64,000 nt of DNA from Bisbaumannia salifodinae (GCF_039522585.1 NZ_BAAADR010000010.1); one strand, 5' to 3'; positions 13,493-22,852 are shown, numbered from the stretch's first letter. Notes: generated by a model from the letters alone, not told the origin. Numbers and translations are program-made.

Positions 13493-14704
13493 CTAGCTAT
13501 CTTCCAGCAGCCATAGGCATTCGAGGCTATCGCCCGGTACCACCTCGCTATGGGCCGGCACCACGGCCAGGGCATTGGCCATCACGCAGGAGGAGAGCAC
13601 CCCGGAATTCTGATCGGCGAAGGCCTCGGCCACCGGCCCCTCGGGGGTGAAGCGCAGGGTCACGCGCAGATAGTGGCGGCGCGCCTGGGTGCGGGTGGCG
13701 AACTCGGCCCGGGCCCAGACGCTGGTGAGGCGTTCCAGGGCGGGGCAGGCCAGCAGGGCGCCGAGCAGCGGACGCAGGAAGAGCCAGGCACCCACATAGC
13801 CGGAGACCGGGTTGCCGGGCAGGCCGACGAAGCGCGCCTCGCCGCCGTCCGGCCGGGGCAGGCGCCCCAGGGCCAGGGGCTTGCCGGGGCGCAGCGCCAG
13901 GCGCCACAGATCGAGTCGTCCCAGGGATTCCACCGCCGGCTTGACATGATCCTCCTCGCCGACGCTGACGCCGCCGGTGGTGATCACCAGGTCCGCCTGC
14001 TCGGCGGCCTCGATCAGCAGCCGTCGGGTGGCCTCGAGGTCGTCCGGCGCCTTGGCCAGGCGAACCAGTTCGCCGCCGAAGCGCTCGATCAGGCGTGTCA
14101 GCATGGGGCGATTGGAGTTGTAGAGCTGGCCCGGGGCCAGGGGCGTGCCGGGTTCGATCACCTCATCCCCGGCATTGATCAGGGCGACCCGGGGGCGGCG
14201 GCGGACCCGCACCTCGGTAATGCCCTGGCCGGCCAGGTGGCCCAGGGCCGCCGCCTCCAGGCGCAGGCCGGCGGGCAGCAGTTCGCTGCCGGCGCCGACA
14301 TCGCGGCCGCGACGGCGAATATTGTCCCCCGGCGTCAGCTCGGCGGGCAGCCGGATGCCAGCCTCGGTCACTTCGGCCCGCTCCTGCATCACCACGCAGT
14401 CGGCGCCCTCGGGGACCTCACCGCCGGTAAAGATTCGCGCGCAACTACCGGGGGCCAGGGGCTCGGCGGGCTGGCCGGCGGCGATACGCTGGCTTACCGG
14501 CAGGCACTCGCCGGCATCCGCGATCCGCAGGGCATAGCCATCCATGGCGCTATTGTCGAAGCCGGGCACGTCCTGGCGTGCCAGTACCGGCTCGGCCAGC
14601 ACTCGGCCCGCGGCTTCCGTCGTCGCGAGCGGCTCGCTTTCCAGGGGCGCGACGCCCTCCAGCAGTGCCGCCAGCGCCGCCTCGATCGGGGCCAGCTTAG
14701 CCAT
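13493..14704 (-). CDS. moeA: molybdopterin molybdenumtransferase MoeA
   Basis: The 403-residue protein has the MoeA plan. An N-terminal DVPGFDNSAMDGYALR segment (about 42-60) is followed by the molybdopterin-binding domain with NAGDE and TTGGVSVGEEDH (about 240-260) and a C-terminal domain IV. It inserts molybdate into adenylated molybdopterin. The product serves the formate dehydrogenase encoded nearby. It lies downstream of moaB, and its start codon falls within a copy of the moaB 3' end. Confidence 0.93.
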   Translation of the reverse strand: MAKLAPIEAALAALLEGVAPLESEPLATTEAAGRVLAEPVLARQDVPGFDNSAMDGYALRIADAGECLPVSQRIAAGQPAEPLAPGSCARIFTGGEVPEGADCVVMQERAEVTEAGIRLPAELTPGDNIRRRGRDVGAGSELLPAGLRLEAAALGHLAGQGITEVRVRRRPRVALINAGDEVIEPGTPLAPGQLYNSNRPMLTRLIERFGGELVRLAKAPDDLEATRRLLIEAAEQADLVITTGGVSVGEEDHVKPAVESLGRLDLWRLALRPGKPLALGRLPRPDGGEARFVGLPGNPVSGYVGAWLFLRPLLGALLACPALERLTSVWARAEFATRTQARRHYLRVTLRFTPEGPVAEAFADQNSGVLSSCVMANALAVVPAHSEVVPGDSLECLWLLEDS

Positions 14705-14767
14705 GGGTGCCTCTTCCGGGGATTACCAGGTTGGCCTGAAGTGGTAGAGAGTGGCATGGCTTGTGCC
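14697..14767. repeat. diverged copy of the moaB 3' end
   Basis: The segment aligns with 14782-14840, the last 59 bases of moaB, starting with the shared TTAGCCATGGGTGCC and ending TGGCTTGTGCC against TGGCTTATGCC, with an insertion of about 12 bases. The offset is 85. It spans the moeA start codon and its leader. Confidence 0.7.
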
Positions 14768-14781
14768 ATCGCCGGGCGTGT

Positions 14782-15312
14782 TTAGCCATGGGTGCCCCGC
14801 TCCGGAATCACCAAGTTGGCGTAGTTGCATGGCTTATGCCGGCTATCCAGCTGTTCGGCGAGGATGCCGTCCCAGGCGGTGCGGCAGGCGCCGGTGGAGC
14901 CGGGCAGGCAGAACACCACGGTAGCATTGGCCAGCCCGCCCAGGCAGCGACTCTGGATGGTCGAGCTGCCCACCTCCCGGTAGGAGAGCTGGCGAAACAG
15001 CTCGCCGAAGCCCTCGATGCGCTTGTCGAGCAGCACGCCCACCGCCTCAGGGGTGGAGTCGCGGCCGGTGAAGCCGGTGCCGCCGGTGGTCAGCACCACC
15101 TGGACCTCGGGCTCGGCGATCCAGGCGGCCACCTGGGCGCGAATGCGGTAGACGTCGTCGGCGATGATGCGCTTCTCCACCAGTTGGTGGCCGGCGGCGG
15201 TGAGGCGCTCCACCAGGGCGTCGCCGCTGCGATCATCGGCCGCGGTGCGGGTGTCCGAGACGGTCAGCACGGCGATCCGCAGGGGCACGAAGGCGTCACG
15301 ATCCTGGCTCAT
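14782..15312 (-). CDS. moaB: molybdenum cofactor biosynthesis protein MoaB
   Basis: The 176-residue protein has the MoaB/MogA fold with TVSDTRTAADDRSGD near the N-terminus, the substrate motif TTGGTGFTGRDSTPEA and FCLPGSTGACRTAWDGIL. It adenylates molybdopterin or takes part in that step before MoeA acts. ATG 15312 overlaps the stop of the DUF1244 gene by four bases (ATGA), so the two genes are coupled. E. coli MoaB is of similar length. Confidence 0.92.
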   Translation of the reverse strand: MSQDRDAFVPLRIAVLTVSDTRTAADDRSGDALVERLTAAGHQLVEKRIIADDVYRIRAQVAAWIAEPEVQVVLTTGGTGFTGRDSTPEAVGVLLDKRIEGFGELFRQLSYREVGSSTIQSRCLGGLANATVVFCLPGSTGACRTAWDGILAEQLDSRHKPCNYANLVIPERGTHG

Positions 15313-15629
15313 TGACCGGCTTCCTTCTTGGCCTGCTGGCGGGCCTCCAGGGCGGCCAGCTGCTCGGGAGTGGCAGGGGCCTGGTGCTTGTCCTTCCACT
15401 CGCCGTAGGGCATGCCGTAGACGTATTCCCGGGCCGCCTCGTAGTCGAGTTCGGCGCCGCGTTCCTCGGCGGCGGCCACCAGCCACTTGGAGAGGCAGTT
15501 GCGGCAGAAGTCGGCGAGGATCATCAGGTCGATGTTCTGGACCTCCTTGTGCTGGTCCAGATGCTTGAGCAGGTGGCGAAAGGCGGCGGCTTCCAGTTCG
15601 GTGCGGGTGGCATCGTCCAGGTGTTGCAT
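15309..15629 (-). CDS. DUF1244 family protein
   Basis: The 106-residue protein contains VQNIDLMILADFCRNCLSKW (about 32-52), the hallmark of the DUF1244 family, with a CxxC-like pair. The rest is helical and charged. The family's function is unknown. It is coupled to moaB by a four-base overlap. ATG 15629 was chosen over longer frames because family members start with a short polar helix like this one. Confidence 0.8.
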   Translation of the reverse strand: MQHLDDATRTELEAAAFRHLLKHLDQHKEVQNIDLMILADFCRNCLSKWLVAAAEERGAELDYEAAREYVYGMPYGEWKDKHQAPATPEQLAALEARQQAKKEAGQ

Positions 15630-15667
15630 GGGCTTGTCTCCTCGAGGAATTTTCACTCCAGCATACC

Positions 15668-15697
15668 AAAAGAGACCGCCGGCGGGCGGTCTCTTTT
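15668..15697. terminator. bidirectional terminator between fdh and DUF1244 genes
   Basis: A 13-bp stem (AAAAGAGACCGCC and its complement, short GGCG-type loop) has A and T runs on its two outer sides. It ends leftward transcription from the formate dehydrogenase operon before DUF1244. Confidence 0.8.
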
Positions 15698-15718
15698 GCG
15701 TCTCTTTCGTGGGGCCAT

Positions 15719-16774
15719 TCAGGTCGGTCGTTGGGGCAGGGTGCCATCTTCCGGAGGGGGAGCCTGGGCGGGAGCCGGTGGCGTCTCGGCGCTCTCCTTG
15801 ACCTCCTCGTACCACAGGCTGTGGTGCTCCTTGGCCCAGCTCTCGTCCACGTAGCCGCTCTTCATGCCCTCGAAGGAGCCCTCGGTGCCCAGGGTGCCGA
15901 TATAGATATGCCCCAGGGCCACGGCGGTGAGCCCCAGGGCGCCCAGGGCATGGATCAGGTTGGCCCACTGCATGGTGTCGCGGCCCTGGCCGAAGTTGGG
16001 GAAGTCGAGGACGAAGCCGCTGAGGATCACCGCCACCCCGGCGGTGGCCAGCAGCCAGTACCAGACCTTCTCGCCGGCGTTGGCGAAGCCCGCCTCCACG
16101 TGGCCCTTGCCGGTCAGGCCGCCGCCCTTCTTGAACCAGGTCAGGTCCTCGCGGCTGGGCAGGTTATGGCGCAGCAGCTTGAGCAGCAGCACGACCAGCA
16201 GGACGCCGAACAGCGGTCCCAGGTAGTTATGGGCCACCTTGGAGGCACTGACCATGGCGCCCCAGATGGCATCACCGAACAGCGGCCGGAACACGAACTT
16301 GCCGTAGAGCAGGTTGAGCCCGGAGAGGGCCAGCAGGATAAAGAGGGTGGCCACGCTCCAGTGCAGGGCTCGGGTCAGCACCGACCAGCGCAGCAACAGC
16401 CGTCCGGTGCGCGGCTCGTCCAGGGTCTTGCGACCCACCAGCAGGTAGAAGATGGCGATCATCAGGGCCATGCCGCCGATGGCGATCAGCCCGAAGGGGG
16501 AGACCCAGCGGTTGCGCCACTGGCGCCAGCCCTCGCCGCTGGCGTTGACCAGATTGTAGTTGGAGTCGGCGCGGCTATCGCGGAAGTTGGCGTCCACCTC
16601 ACCGCTACGGACCAGCCGCCAGGTGTCGGGAGTCACCCCCACCACGGCGGTGGCGGTCTCCCGGTCCGCGGTCTCCTGGGCCAGGACCGCGGGGGCCAGC
16701 AGCAGGCCGAACGCCAGCACCAGGGTGACGGCGAGCCAGCCGGCGAGCCGGCCTGGATTGGCAATATGCATCAC
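15719..16774 (-). CDS. formate dehydrogenase gamma subunit (cytochrome b)
   Basis: The 351-residue protein has a signal-like N-terminal helix, a periplasmic stretch, then four membrane helices of the FdnI-like cytochrome b fold (about 90-300), with His residues in RALHWSVA and KVAHNYLGP as probable heme ligands. It anchors the alpha-beta complex and passes electrons to quinone. The proline-rich C-terminal tail is longer than usual. It is the last gene of the fdh operon, eight bases after the beta subunit gene. Confidence 0.9.
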   Translation of the reverse strand: MMHIANPGRLAGWLAVTLVLAFGLLLAPAVLAQETADRETATAVVGVTPDTWRLVRSGEVDANFRDSRADSNYNLVNASGEGWRQWRNRWVSPFGLIAIGGMALMIAIFYLLVGRKTLDEPRTGRLLLRWSVLTRALHWSVATLFILLALSGLNLLYGKFVFRPLFGDAIWGAMVSASKVAHNYLGPLFGVLLVVLLLKLLRHNLPSREDLTWFKKGGGLTGKGHVEAGFANAGEKVWYWLLATAGVAVILSGFVLDFPNFGQGRDTMQWANLIHALGALGLTAVALGHIYIGTLGTEGSFEGMKSGYVDESWAKEHHSLWYEEVKESAETPPAPAQAPPPEDGTLPQRPT

Positions 16775-16782
16775 GGGCCTCC

Positions 16783-17397
16783 TTACCCTTGGCGGGTGGC
16801 GTCATAGGCCAGGTCATCGACGCTGGCCCGGGGGTTGTCCGACCAGGCGCCGTCGGGATGCCCGCGTTGCACCACCCGCTGGCGGAAGATATCCGCCACC
16901 GTCTGGGCATCGCCGGCGAGCAGCGCCTTGGTGGAGCACATCTCGGCGCACAGTGGCAGTTTGCCTTCGGCGATACGGTTGGCCCCGTACTTGGCGTACT
17001 CCTCCTCCGGGGAGTCGGCGGGCCCACCCGCGCAGAAGGTGCACTTGTCCATCTTGCCGCGCTCGCCGAAGGCCCCCTGCTGGGGGAACTGGGGAGCGCC
17101 GAAGGGGCAGGCATAGAGGCAGTAGCCGCAGCCGATGCACAGGTCCTTGTCGTGCAGGACGATGCCGTCCTCGGTGCGATAGAAGCAGTCGGTGGGGCAG
17201 ACCGCCATGCAGGGGGCATCGTCGCAGTGCATGCAGGCCACCGAGATGGAGACCTCCTCGGGCAGGCCGTCATCGAGGGTGACCACCCGCCGCCGCTGGA
17301 TGCCCCACTCGGTCTCGTTGGCGTTCTTGCAGGCGGTGACGCAGCCGTTGCACTCGATGCAGCGTTCCGCGTCGCACATGAATTTCATCTGAGCCAT
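16783..17397 (-). CDS. fdh3B: formate dehydrogenase FDH3 beta subunit, four [4Fe-4S]
   Basis: The 204-residue ferredoxin-like subunit has four cysteine clusters, beginning CIECNGCVTACKNAN, then CMHCDDAPCMAVCP, CIGCGYCLYACPFG and the KCTFC/CAEMC pair. It wires electrons from the molybdenum centre to the cytochrome b subunit. The length matches the FDH3-type beta subunit, without the C-terminal membrane anchor of FdnH. It lies 24 bases after the alpha gene. Confidence 0.92.
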   Translation of the reverse strand: MAQMKFMCDAERCIECNGCVTACKNANETEWGIQRRRVVTLDDGLPEEVSISVACMHCDDAPCMAVCPTDCFYRTEDGIVLHDKDLCIGCGYCLYACPFGAPQFPQQGAFGERGKMDKCTFCAGGPADSPEEEYAKYGANRIAEGKLPLCAEMCSTKALLAGDAQTVADIFRQRVVQRGHPDGAWSDNPRASVDDLAYDATRQG

Positions 17398-17421
17398 GGG
17401 AATCTCCTGTCACGCGGGCAA

Positions 17422-20280
17422 TCAGCTGGCTTTCTCGATCCGACACAGGGTGCACTTGGTCTCCTGCATCTGGGTCACGCTGTCGTAGCCATAGGTGGTG
17501 GCGGTATTGGCCGCCTCGCCCAGCACATAGGGCGCGCTGCCCTCCGGGTAGCGGTCATGCAGGCTCTCGCCCTGGAACATCCCACCGAAGTGGAAGGGCA
17601 TAAAGACCACCTCCCGGGCCACCCGCGGGGTCACCAGGGCCTGGACGCGCACCCGGCCTCCCTCGGCGCCCTCCACCCAGACCATGTCGCCGTCGGCGAC
17701 CCCCAGGTCATTGGCCAGCGCCGGGTTGATCTCGACGAACATCTGCTGCTGCAGCTCGGCGAGCCAGGACATGGAGCGGGTCTCCTCGCCGCCGCCCTCG
17801 TACTCCACCAGGCGCCCCGAGGTCAGGATGATCGGGTAGCGGTCGGAGTTGTCGTTGTCCTGGATGCTCTTGTAGAGGGTCGGCAGCCGGTAGTGGGAGG
17901 CCACGTCGTCCCAGGTGGGGTAGTCCGCCACCAGGTCGCGACGACTGGTGTAGAGCGGCTCGCGATGCCTGGGGATGGGGTCCGGGAAGGTCCAGACGTT
18001 GCAGCGTGCCTTGGCGTTGCCGAAGGGCGCACACTCGTGGGCGATGGCCACCCGCTGGATGCCGCCGGAGAGGTCGGTCTTCCAGTTCTTGCCCTCGGCC
18101 TCGGCACGCTCCTCGGCGGTCAGCTCGTTCCACCAGCCCAGGTCCCTGAGCATCTGATCGGTGAACTCCGGGTAGCCGTCGTTGAGGTCCGAACCGCGGC
18201 TGAAGACCCCGTCGGCGAGGATATTCTCGCCGTTGTGCTCGATGCCGAAACGGGCGCGGAAGGTCAGCCCCCCCTCGGAGACCGGCTTGCTGGTGTCGTA
18301 GAGGATCGGCGTGCCGGGATGATTCATCTCGGCGGTGCCCCAGCAGGGCCAGGGCAGGCCATAGTAGTCGCCGTCGGCGGGGCCGCCCTCGGCGCGCAGT
18401 GTCCGGAAGCTGAAGGTGTGCCAGTTCTGCTGATGGGCCTTGAGGCGTTCCGGGCTCTGCCCGGTGTAGCCCACGGTCCACATGCCGCGGTTGAACTCCC
18501 GGGTGATGTCCTCGATCACCGGCTCGCTGCCCTCCACGCGGATATGCTTGAAGAGCTCCTCGGCGAAGCCCAGTTTGCGGGCCAGCAGGTACATGATCTC
18601 GTGATCGGGCTTGGACTCGAAGAGCGGCTCGATCACCCGATCCCGCCACTGAATGGAGCGGTTGGTGGCGGTGACGCTGCCGGTGGTCTCGAACTGGGTG
18701 GCCGCCGGCAGCAGGTAGACCCCGTCGCTGCGCCCGTGCATCACCGCAGCCACCGTGGGGTAGGGGTCGACGATGACCATCATCTCCAGCTGCTGCATGG
18801 CGCGCTGCATCTCGGGGCCGCGGGTCTGGGAGTTGACCGCATGACCCCAGTAGAACATCGCCTTGAGCCGGGTGCGCTGGGAGATCGCCTCTTCCTCCTC
18901 GAGCACCCCGTCGACCCAGCGCGACACCGTGATGCCGTTGGTATGCATGGGCTGGCCGTCGGCGTACTCGGCCTGGTCGAAGCGACTCCGGAGCCACTCC
19001 AGGTCGAGGTCCCAGACCCGGGCCCAGTGGGCCCAGGCGCCCTCGGCGAGGCCGTAATAGCCGGGCAATGAGTGGGACATCAGGCCCAGGTCGGTGGCGC
19101 CCTGGACGTTGTCGTGGCCACGGAAGATATTGGCGCCGCCGCCGGAGACGCCGATATTGCCCAGCGCCAGCTCGAGGATGCAGTAGGCACGGGTGTTGTT
19201 GTTGCCGGTGGTGTGCTGGGTGCCGCCCATGCACCAGACCACGCAGCCGGGGCGGTTCTCGGCCAGGCGTTGGGCGGTGTCGCGCATCTGCGCCTCGGGG
19301 ACCCCAGTGATGCGCTCCACCTCGGCCGGTGGGAAGTTGGCCACCTCGGCGCGTACCTCATCCATGGCGTAGACCCGCTGGCGGATATATTCGCGATCCT
19401 CCCAGCCGTTCTCGAAGATGTGCCACAGCAGGCCCCAGATAAAGGCCACGTCGGAGCCGGGGCGGATGCGCACATAGTGGTTGGCCTTGGCGGCGGTGCG
19501 GGTGAAGCGCGGGTCGACGACGATGATCTGTGCCTGGCTGCGCTCCTTGGCCAGCAGGATATGCTGCATGGCGACGGGATGCGCCTCGCTGGGGTTGGAG
19601 CCGATAAACAGGATGGAGCGGCTGTTCTGGATATCGTTGAGCGAGTTGGTCATCGCTCCGTAGCCCCAGGTGTTGGCCACCCCGGCCACGGTGGTGGAGT
19701 GGCAGATGCGTGCCTGGTGGTCGGTGTTGTTGGTGCCGGCCAGGGCGGCGAACTTGCGCATCAGGTAGGCCTGTTCGTTGCTGAACTTGGCCGAGCCCAG
19801 CCAGTAGATGCTGTCCGGGCCATGCTCCTCGGTGAGGGCCAGGACCCGGTCGCCGATCTCGTCGATGGCTTCCTCCCAGGAGAGGCGCTGCCACTCGCCG
19901 TCCACCAGCTTCATGGGGTACTTGAGGCGCCGCGTGGAGTGGCCATGCTGGCGCAGGGAGGCGCCCTTGGCGCAGTGGGCGCCGCGGCTGATGGGGTGGT
20001 CGAAGGCCGGTTCCTGGCCGGTCCAGACCCCTTCCTGGACCTCGGCATAGACGCCGCAGCCCACCGAGCAGTGGGAGCAGATGGTGCGCCGGGTCTCGAT
20101 GGGGGCGTCCGAATAGGGCGTGCGCTCGGCGGCATCGACGCGGCGCATCATGGGCGCGCCCATCAGGCCGGCGGCGGCCAGGCCGCCGGTGGTCGCGCCG
20201 CTGCGCTTGAGGAACTGGCGCCGGGAGATACCGAGGCCGGCGCCGGCCTCGGGGGTCGCGTGCTTGGGCGTCAAACGCAT
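17422..20280 (-). CDS. fdhA: formate dehydrogenase alpha subunit, Cys type, Tat-exported
   Basis: The 952-residue molybdo-bis-MGD enzyme oxidises formate to CO2. The Tat signal SRRQFLK begins near residue 19. The [4Fe-4S] ligands are Cys68, 71, 75 and 103. The Mo ligand is Cys193 in ARICHST, encoded by TGC, so no selenocysteine is needed. It has the FrhB/NapA-like middle domains and a C-terminal MGD-binding fold (after about residue 800). ATG 20280 gives a normal Tat leader; the frame upstream is out of register with known enzymes. It is preceded by a Tat-target peptide gene and a chaperone gene. Confidence 0.95.
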   Translation of the reverse strand: MRLTPKHATPEAGAGLGISRRQFLKRSGATTGGLAAAGLMGAPMMRRVDAAERTPYSDAPIETRRTICSHCSVGCGVYAEVQEGVWTGQEPAFDHPISRGAHCAKGASLRQHGHSTRRLKYPMKLVDGEWQRLSWEEAIDEIGDRVLALTEEHGPDSIYWLGSAKFSNEQAYLMRKFAALAGTNNTDHQARICHSTTVAGVANTWGYGAMTNSLNDIQNSRSILFIGSNPSEAHPVAMQHILLAKERSQAQIIVVDPRFTRTAAKANHYVRIRPGSDVAFIWGLLWHIFENGWEDREYIRQRVYAMDEVRAEVANFPPAEVERITGVPEAQMRDTAQRLAENRPGCVVWCMGGTQHTTGNNNTRAYCILELALGNIGVSGGGANIFRGHDNVQGATDLGLMSHSLPGYYGLAEGAWAHWARVWDLDLEWLRSRFDQAEYADGQPMHTNGITVSRWVDGVLEEEEAISQRTRLKAMFYWGHAVNSQTRGPEMQRAMQQLEMMVIVDPYPTVAAVMHGRSDGVYLLPAATQFETTGSVTATNRSIQWRDRVIEPLFESKPDHEIMYLLARKLGFAEELFKHIRVEGSEPVIEDITREFNRGMWTVGYTGQSPERLKAHQQNWHTFSFRTLRAEGGPADGDYYGLPWPCWGTAEMNHPGTPILYDTSKPVSEGGLTFRARFGIEHNGENILADGVFSRGSDLNDGYPEFTDQMLRDLGWWNELTAEERAEAEGKNWKTDLSGGIQRVAIAHECAPFGNAKARCNVWTFPDPIPRHREPLYTSRRDLVADYPTWDDVASHYRLPTLYKSIQDNDNSDRYPIILTSGRLVEYEGGGEETRSMSWLAELQQQMFVEINPALANDLGVADGDMVWVEGAEGGRVRVQALVTPRVAREVVFMPFHFGGMFQGESLHDRYPEGSAPYVLGEAANTATTYGYDSVTQMQETKCTLCRIEKAS

Positions 20281-20293
20281 GGTGGCTTCCTCC

Positions 20294-20509
20294 TCAGTCC
20301 CGCAGGGTGGCGTAGTAGGCGCGGATATGCTCGCTCTCGTGGTAGCGGCGCGGTGCCTCATCGGTGCGCGGCGAGGCGCTCTCGGCCTGGACCAGGGAGA
20401 CATGGCCGAGGCCGGCGACCGCGGAGGCCGCGGCGGTGCCGGCGCCGAGGGTCTTGAGGAACTGCCGGCGCCGGGGGTTCACGGGGGTGTCGGATCGCTG
20501 CTGAGTCAT
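20294..20509 (-). CDS. formate dehydrogenase region Tat-target protein
   Basis: This 71-residue protein has the twin-arginine motif RRRQFLKTL and a hydrophobic stretch, then a short charged tail ending YYATLRD. Such small Tat-signal proteins occur only in fdh loci of this type (TIGR02811-like). They may be a small subunit or an assembly factor. Its start overlaps the stop of the TorD-like gene by four bases, and fdhA starts 13 bases after its stop. Confidence 0.88.
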   Translation of the reverse strand: MTQQRSDTPVNPRRRQFLKTLGAGTAAASAVAGLGHVSLVQAESASPRTDEAPRRYHESEHIRAYYATLRD

Positions 20510-21159
20510 GATTTGGCCTCACTCTGGTGGTGGGATGACCGGGGGGCGTTGGCCCAGCGCAGGGCCTGGAGCTGGGCCGCCTGCTCGAGACGCGCCTGCT
20601 CATGGGCCATAAAGGCCAGGCCCAGCTCGGCGAGCCGGGCATAGAAGGGGGTGTCGACCCGGGCCAGGTCTTGCAGGCAGTCGCTGGCCCAGGGCGCCAG
20701 ATGGCGCTCGAAGAAGGCCGGCGCCGCTTCGGGTTGTGACTCGGTAAGAATCGCCATGCACTCGAAGAGCGCCGCCAGATGATCCTCCGGGTCCGAGTTG
20801 TCGGCATGCCGGGCGATGCCCAGCCGCTTGAGGTCGCGACGCAGGCTGACCAGCGCCTCGTCCATCAGCTCTCCCTGGCGATACCAGGAGGCGTAGGGCA
20901 CCACCTCGCCCTGGATCACGCCGATCAGGTGACGAAAGTGGGCCCGTTCCAGGGCCGTCGGCTGCGCCTGCCGGGCGGCCGCGGCGAGGCCGTCCCAGGC
21001 CCGTCCCAGGGGGCCGCCATCCTCCGCCTGCAGTTCGCCCAGCCAGTCGAGCAGCTCGCCGTTCGGGGCCTGGCGCAGTAGCCGGGCCAGCAGGCGATAG
21101 ATCTCGGCGTGAAGGGCCGATTCCTCGTCGGCGGGGTTCGCGGTCGTGGTCTCTGTCAT
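20506..21159 (-). CDS. TorD/DmsD-like assembly chaperone
   Basis: The 217-residue, all-helical protein has RAHFRHLIGVIQGEVVPYASWY and DPEDHLAALFECMAIL, the E-P-x-D-H-like pattern of TorD-family chaperones. These bind Tat leaders of molybdoenzymes and hold them until the cofactor is inserted. The next gene encodes a Tat peptide and the one after it the alpha subunit, so the client is clear. ATG 21159 was chosen because the longer frame has no good ribosome site. Confidence 0.85.
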   Translation of the reverse strand: MTETTTANPADEESALHAEIYRLLARLLRQAPNGELLDWLGELQAEDGGPLGRAWDGLAAAARQAQPTALERAHFRHLIGVIQGEVVPYASWYRQGELMDEALVSLRRDLKRLGIARHADNSDPEDHLAALFECMAILTESQPEAAPAFFERHLAPWASDCLQDLARVDTPFYARLAELGLAFMAHEQARLEQAAQLQALRWANAPRSSHHQSEAKS

Positions 21160-21163
21160 GGCG

Positions 21164-22846
21164 TCATACCTTGAGTTGCGCTTCGGGATCCCGGGCCAGC
21201 GACCGCCAGACATCCCGGACGCGACAGTCTTCGCACATTTCCAGGCGTCGGGCGGCTTCGCCGGAAAAATAGGGGTGGGCGGCGAGCTTGCCCTTGATGG
21301 CCTCGATGGTGGCGGCACTGGCGAAGGCCTTGCCGCAGCCGATGCAGTGGAAGGGGGCGGCCTCGTGAAGCGTGCGCTGCTCGCTGCGCTCGGGGGCGGC
21401 CAGGAAACCGGGCTCCAGGGCGATGGCCTGCTCCGGGCAGGTCGCCTCGCACAGGCCGCACTGCACGCAGTCCGCCTCGCGCAGACTCAGCACCGGCCGC
21501 TCCCGGCCGGCGGCCAGGGCCGGGGTGGGGCAGGCGGAGACGCAGGCCAGGCAGAGGGTGCAGCGCTGGCTATCCACCCGGATACCGCCATAGGCGGTGC
21601 CCCGGGGCAGCCCATGGCGGCCGCCATCGCTGCGGCCCTGGGCGGCCAGATGATCAAGCACGTGATTCAGGCGTTCGCGCTTGCCGGGCTCGTCGGGGGC
21701 CTCGCTCAGGGGGGCCAGGGCCGGGAGACGCGGCGGGGCATCCCGGGCCGCGGGATCCGCGTCGATGGCCCGGATTCGCTCGGGAGGCAGTCCCAGGGCC
21801 TCGAGCAGGCCGTGAGCCAGGGCGAGTTCGCCGTCCAGGAAGGTCCGAAGGCGCTCGGGCATCTCAGCCATGTACTGAATACGGACTTCCGCCGCCCCGA
21901 AGGCCAGGGCCGCCAGCCACTGATCATGGCCGGCGCTGCCGAGCTCCTCCAGGGGCAGGTCAATCAGCTGGCCGGCCACCCGGGCCTCGTCGGCGAGATC
22001 GGCCGCGGCGGCGAAGCGTACCACCGGGTCGCGGCCCCCCGCCTGGCGATAGTGCTCGAGCCAGGCGGCGAGGGTGTGCTGCAACTGGTGATCCTCCGGC
22101 AGACGGTAGCGGATGGCGCCGGTGGGGCAGGCGCTGGTGCAGCTGCCCACGCCATGGCAGCGAAAGGGGTCAATCTCGACCCGGGCCTCGATGCGTCCCG
22201 GGTGGCTGGCGATGGCATCGGCGGGGCAGACCTCGAGGCAGCGGCTGCAGCCGCGCTTGCCCTGGGCGTCATGGGCGCAGAGGCTAGCCTCGATCTCGAA
22301 GTAGCGGGGCTTGTCGAACTCGCCCACCAGGGCCGCCCAGTCGGCCAGGGCCGAGGCCTCGAGGGGCTCGCCACGGCTGGCCAGGTAGCCCGGCGGCGGC
22401 AGTTCCAGGTCGAGCCGCGGGCGGCTGTCCAGGTCGAGGACCAGGTCGAAGTGGTCGCGCCCGGCCAGGGCCCGGGCCAGGTCGAGCCACTCGCCTCCCC
22501 GCTTCAGGCCGACGCGGAAGCGTCCCAGGTAGCCCTCGAGGGTCAGGGCCTCGGCCTCGCCGCGATTCAGGGAATGGCTGGGCAGGGCCCGGGTCCGGCT
22601 CAGCAGCTCGTCGGCCTCCTCGCCGTCGATGGCCTCGGTAAACAGCAGGGTCAGGGAGGCCAGCCCGAGATTTTCCAACGCCACGGCGGCGCGGCGTGTA
22701 TCGGCTTCGTTGCCGATCAGCAGGGCATGGCCGGCGCTGGCATAGGTGACGCTGCTTGGCGCCAGGTTGCGAGGCCAGGAGACGCGGCGATAGGCGCTCT
22801 CCCGGGCCAGACGGTTACGGTCGTCGGCCGCTAGCGATGGGGTCAT
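21164..22846 (-). CDS. multi-cluster 4Fe-4S protein of the fdh operon
   Basis: The 560-residue protein has several ferredoxin-type clusters: CSRCLEVCPADAI (about 200), CHGVGSCTSACPTGAI (about 230), CTLCLACVSACPTPAL and CVQCGLCEATCPEQAI (about 440-490), then CIGCGKAF and a CEDC motif near the end. It lacks a signal peptide, so it should be cytoplasmic. Genes like this are common in FDH3 loci, but their role is unsettled. It may supply electrons or aid sulfur transfer. Four short tandem repeats lie directly in front of ATG 22846. Confidence 0.85.
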   Translation of the reverse strand: MTPSLAADDRNRLARESAYRRVSWPRNLAPSSVTYASAGHALLIGNEADTRRAAVALENLGLASLTLLFTEAIDGEEADELLSRTRALPSHSLNRGEAEALTLEGYLGRFRVGLKRGGEWLDLARALAGRDHFDLVLDLDSRPRLDLELPPPGYLASRGEPLEASALADWAALVGEFDKPRYFEIEASLCAHDAQGKRGCSRCLEVCPADAIASHPGRIEARVEIDPFRCHGVGSCTSACPTGAIRYRLPEDHQLQHTLAAWLEHYRQAGGRDPVVRFAAAADLADEARVAGQLIDLPLEELGSAGHDQWLAALAFGAAEVRIQYMAEMPERLRTFLDGELALAHGLLEALGLPPERIRAIDADPAARDAPPRLPALAPLSEAPDEPGKRERLNHVLDHLAAQGRSDGGRHGLPRGTAYGGIRVDSQRCTLCLACVSACPTPALAAGRERPVLSLREADCVQCGLCEATCPEQAIALEPGFLAAPERSEQRTLHEAAPFHCIGCGKAFASAATIEAIKGKLAAHPYFSGEAARRLEMCEDCRVRDVWRSLARDPEAQLKV

Positions 22847-22852
22847 GGTTTC

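Noticed and set aside
16789..19071. 760-codon frame opposite fdh alpha and beta
   Set aside because: It runs across the boundary of two certain genes and has no recognisable motif.
19690..19720. Possible selenocysteine codon in formate dehydrogenase
   Set aside because: The Mo-ligand codon is TGC (Cys193), and no in-frame TGA or SECIS-like stem is needed.
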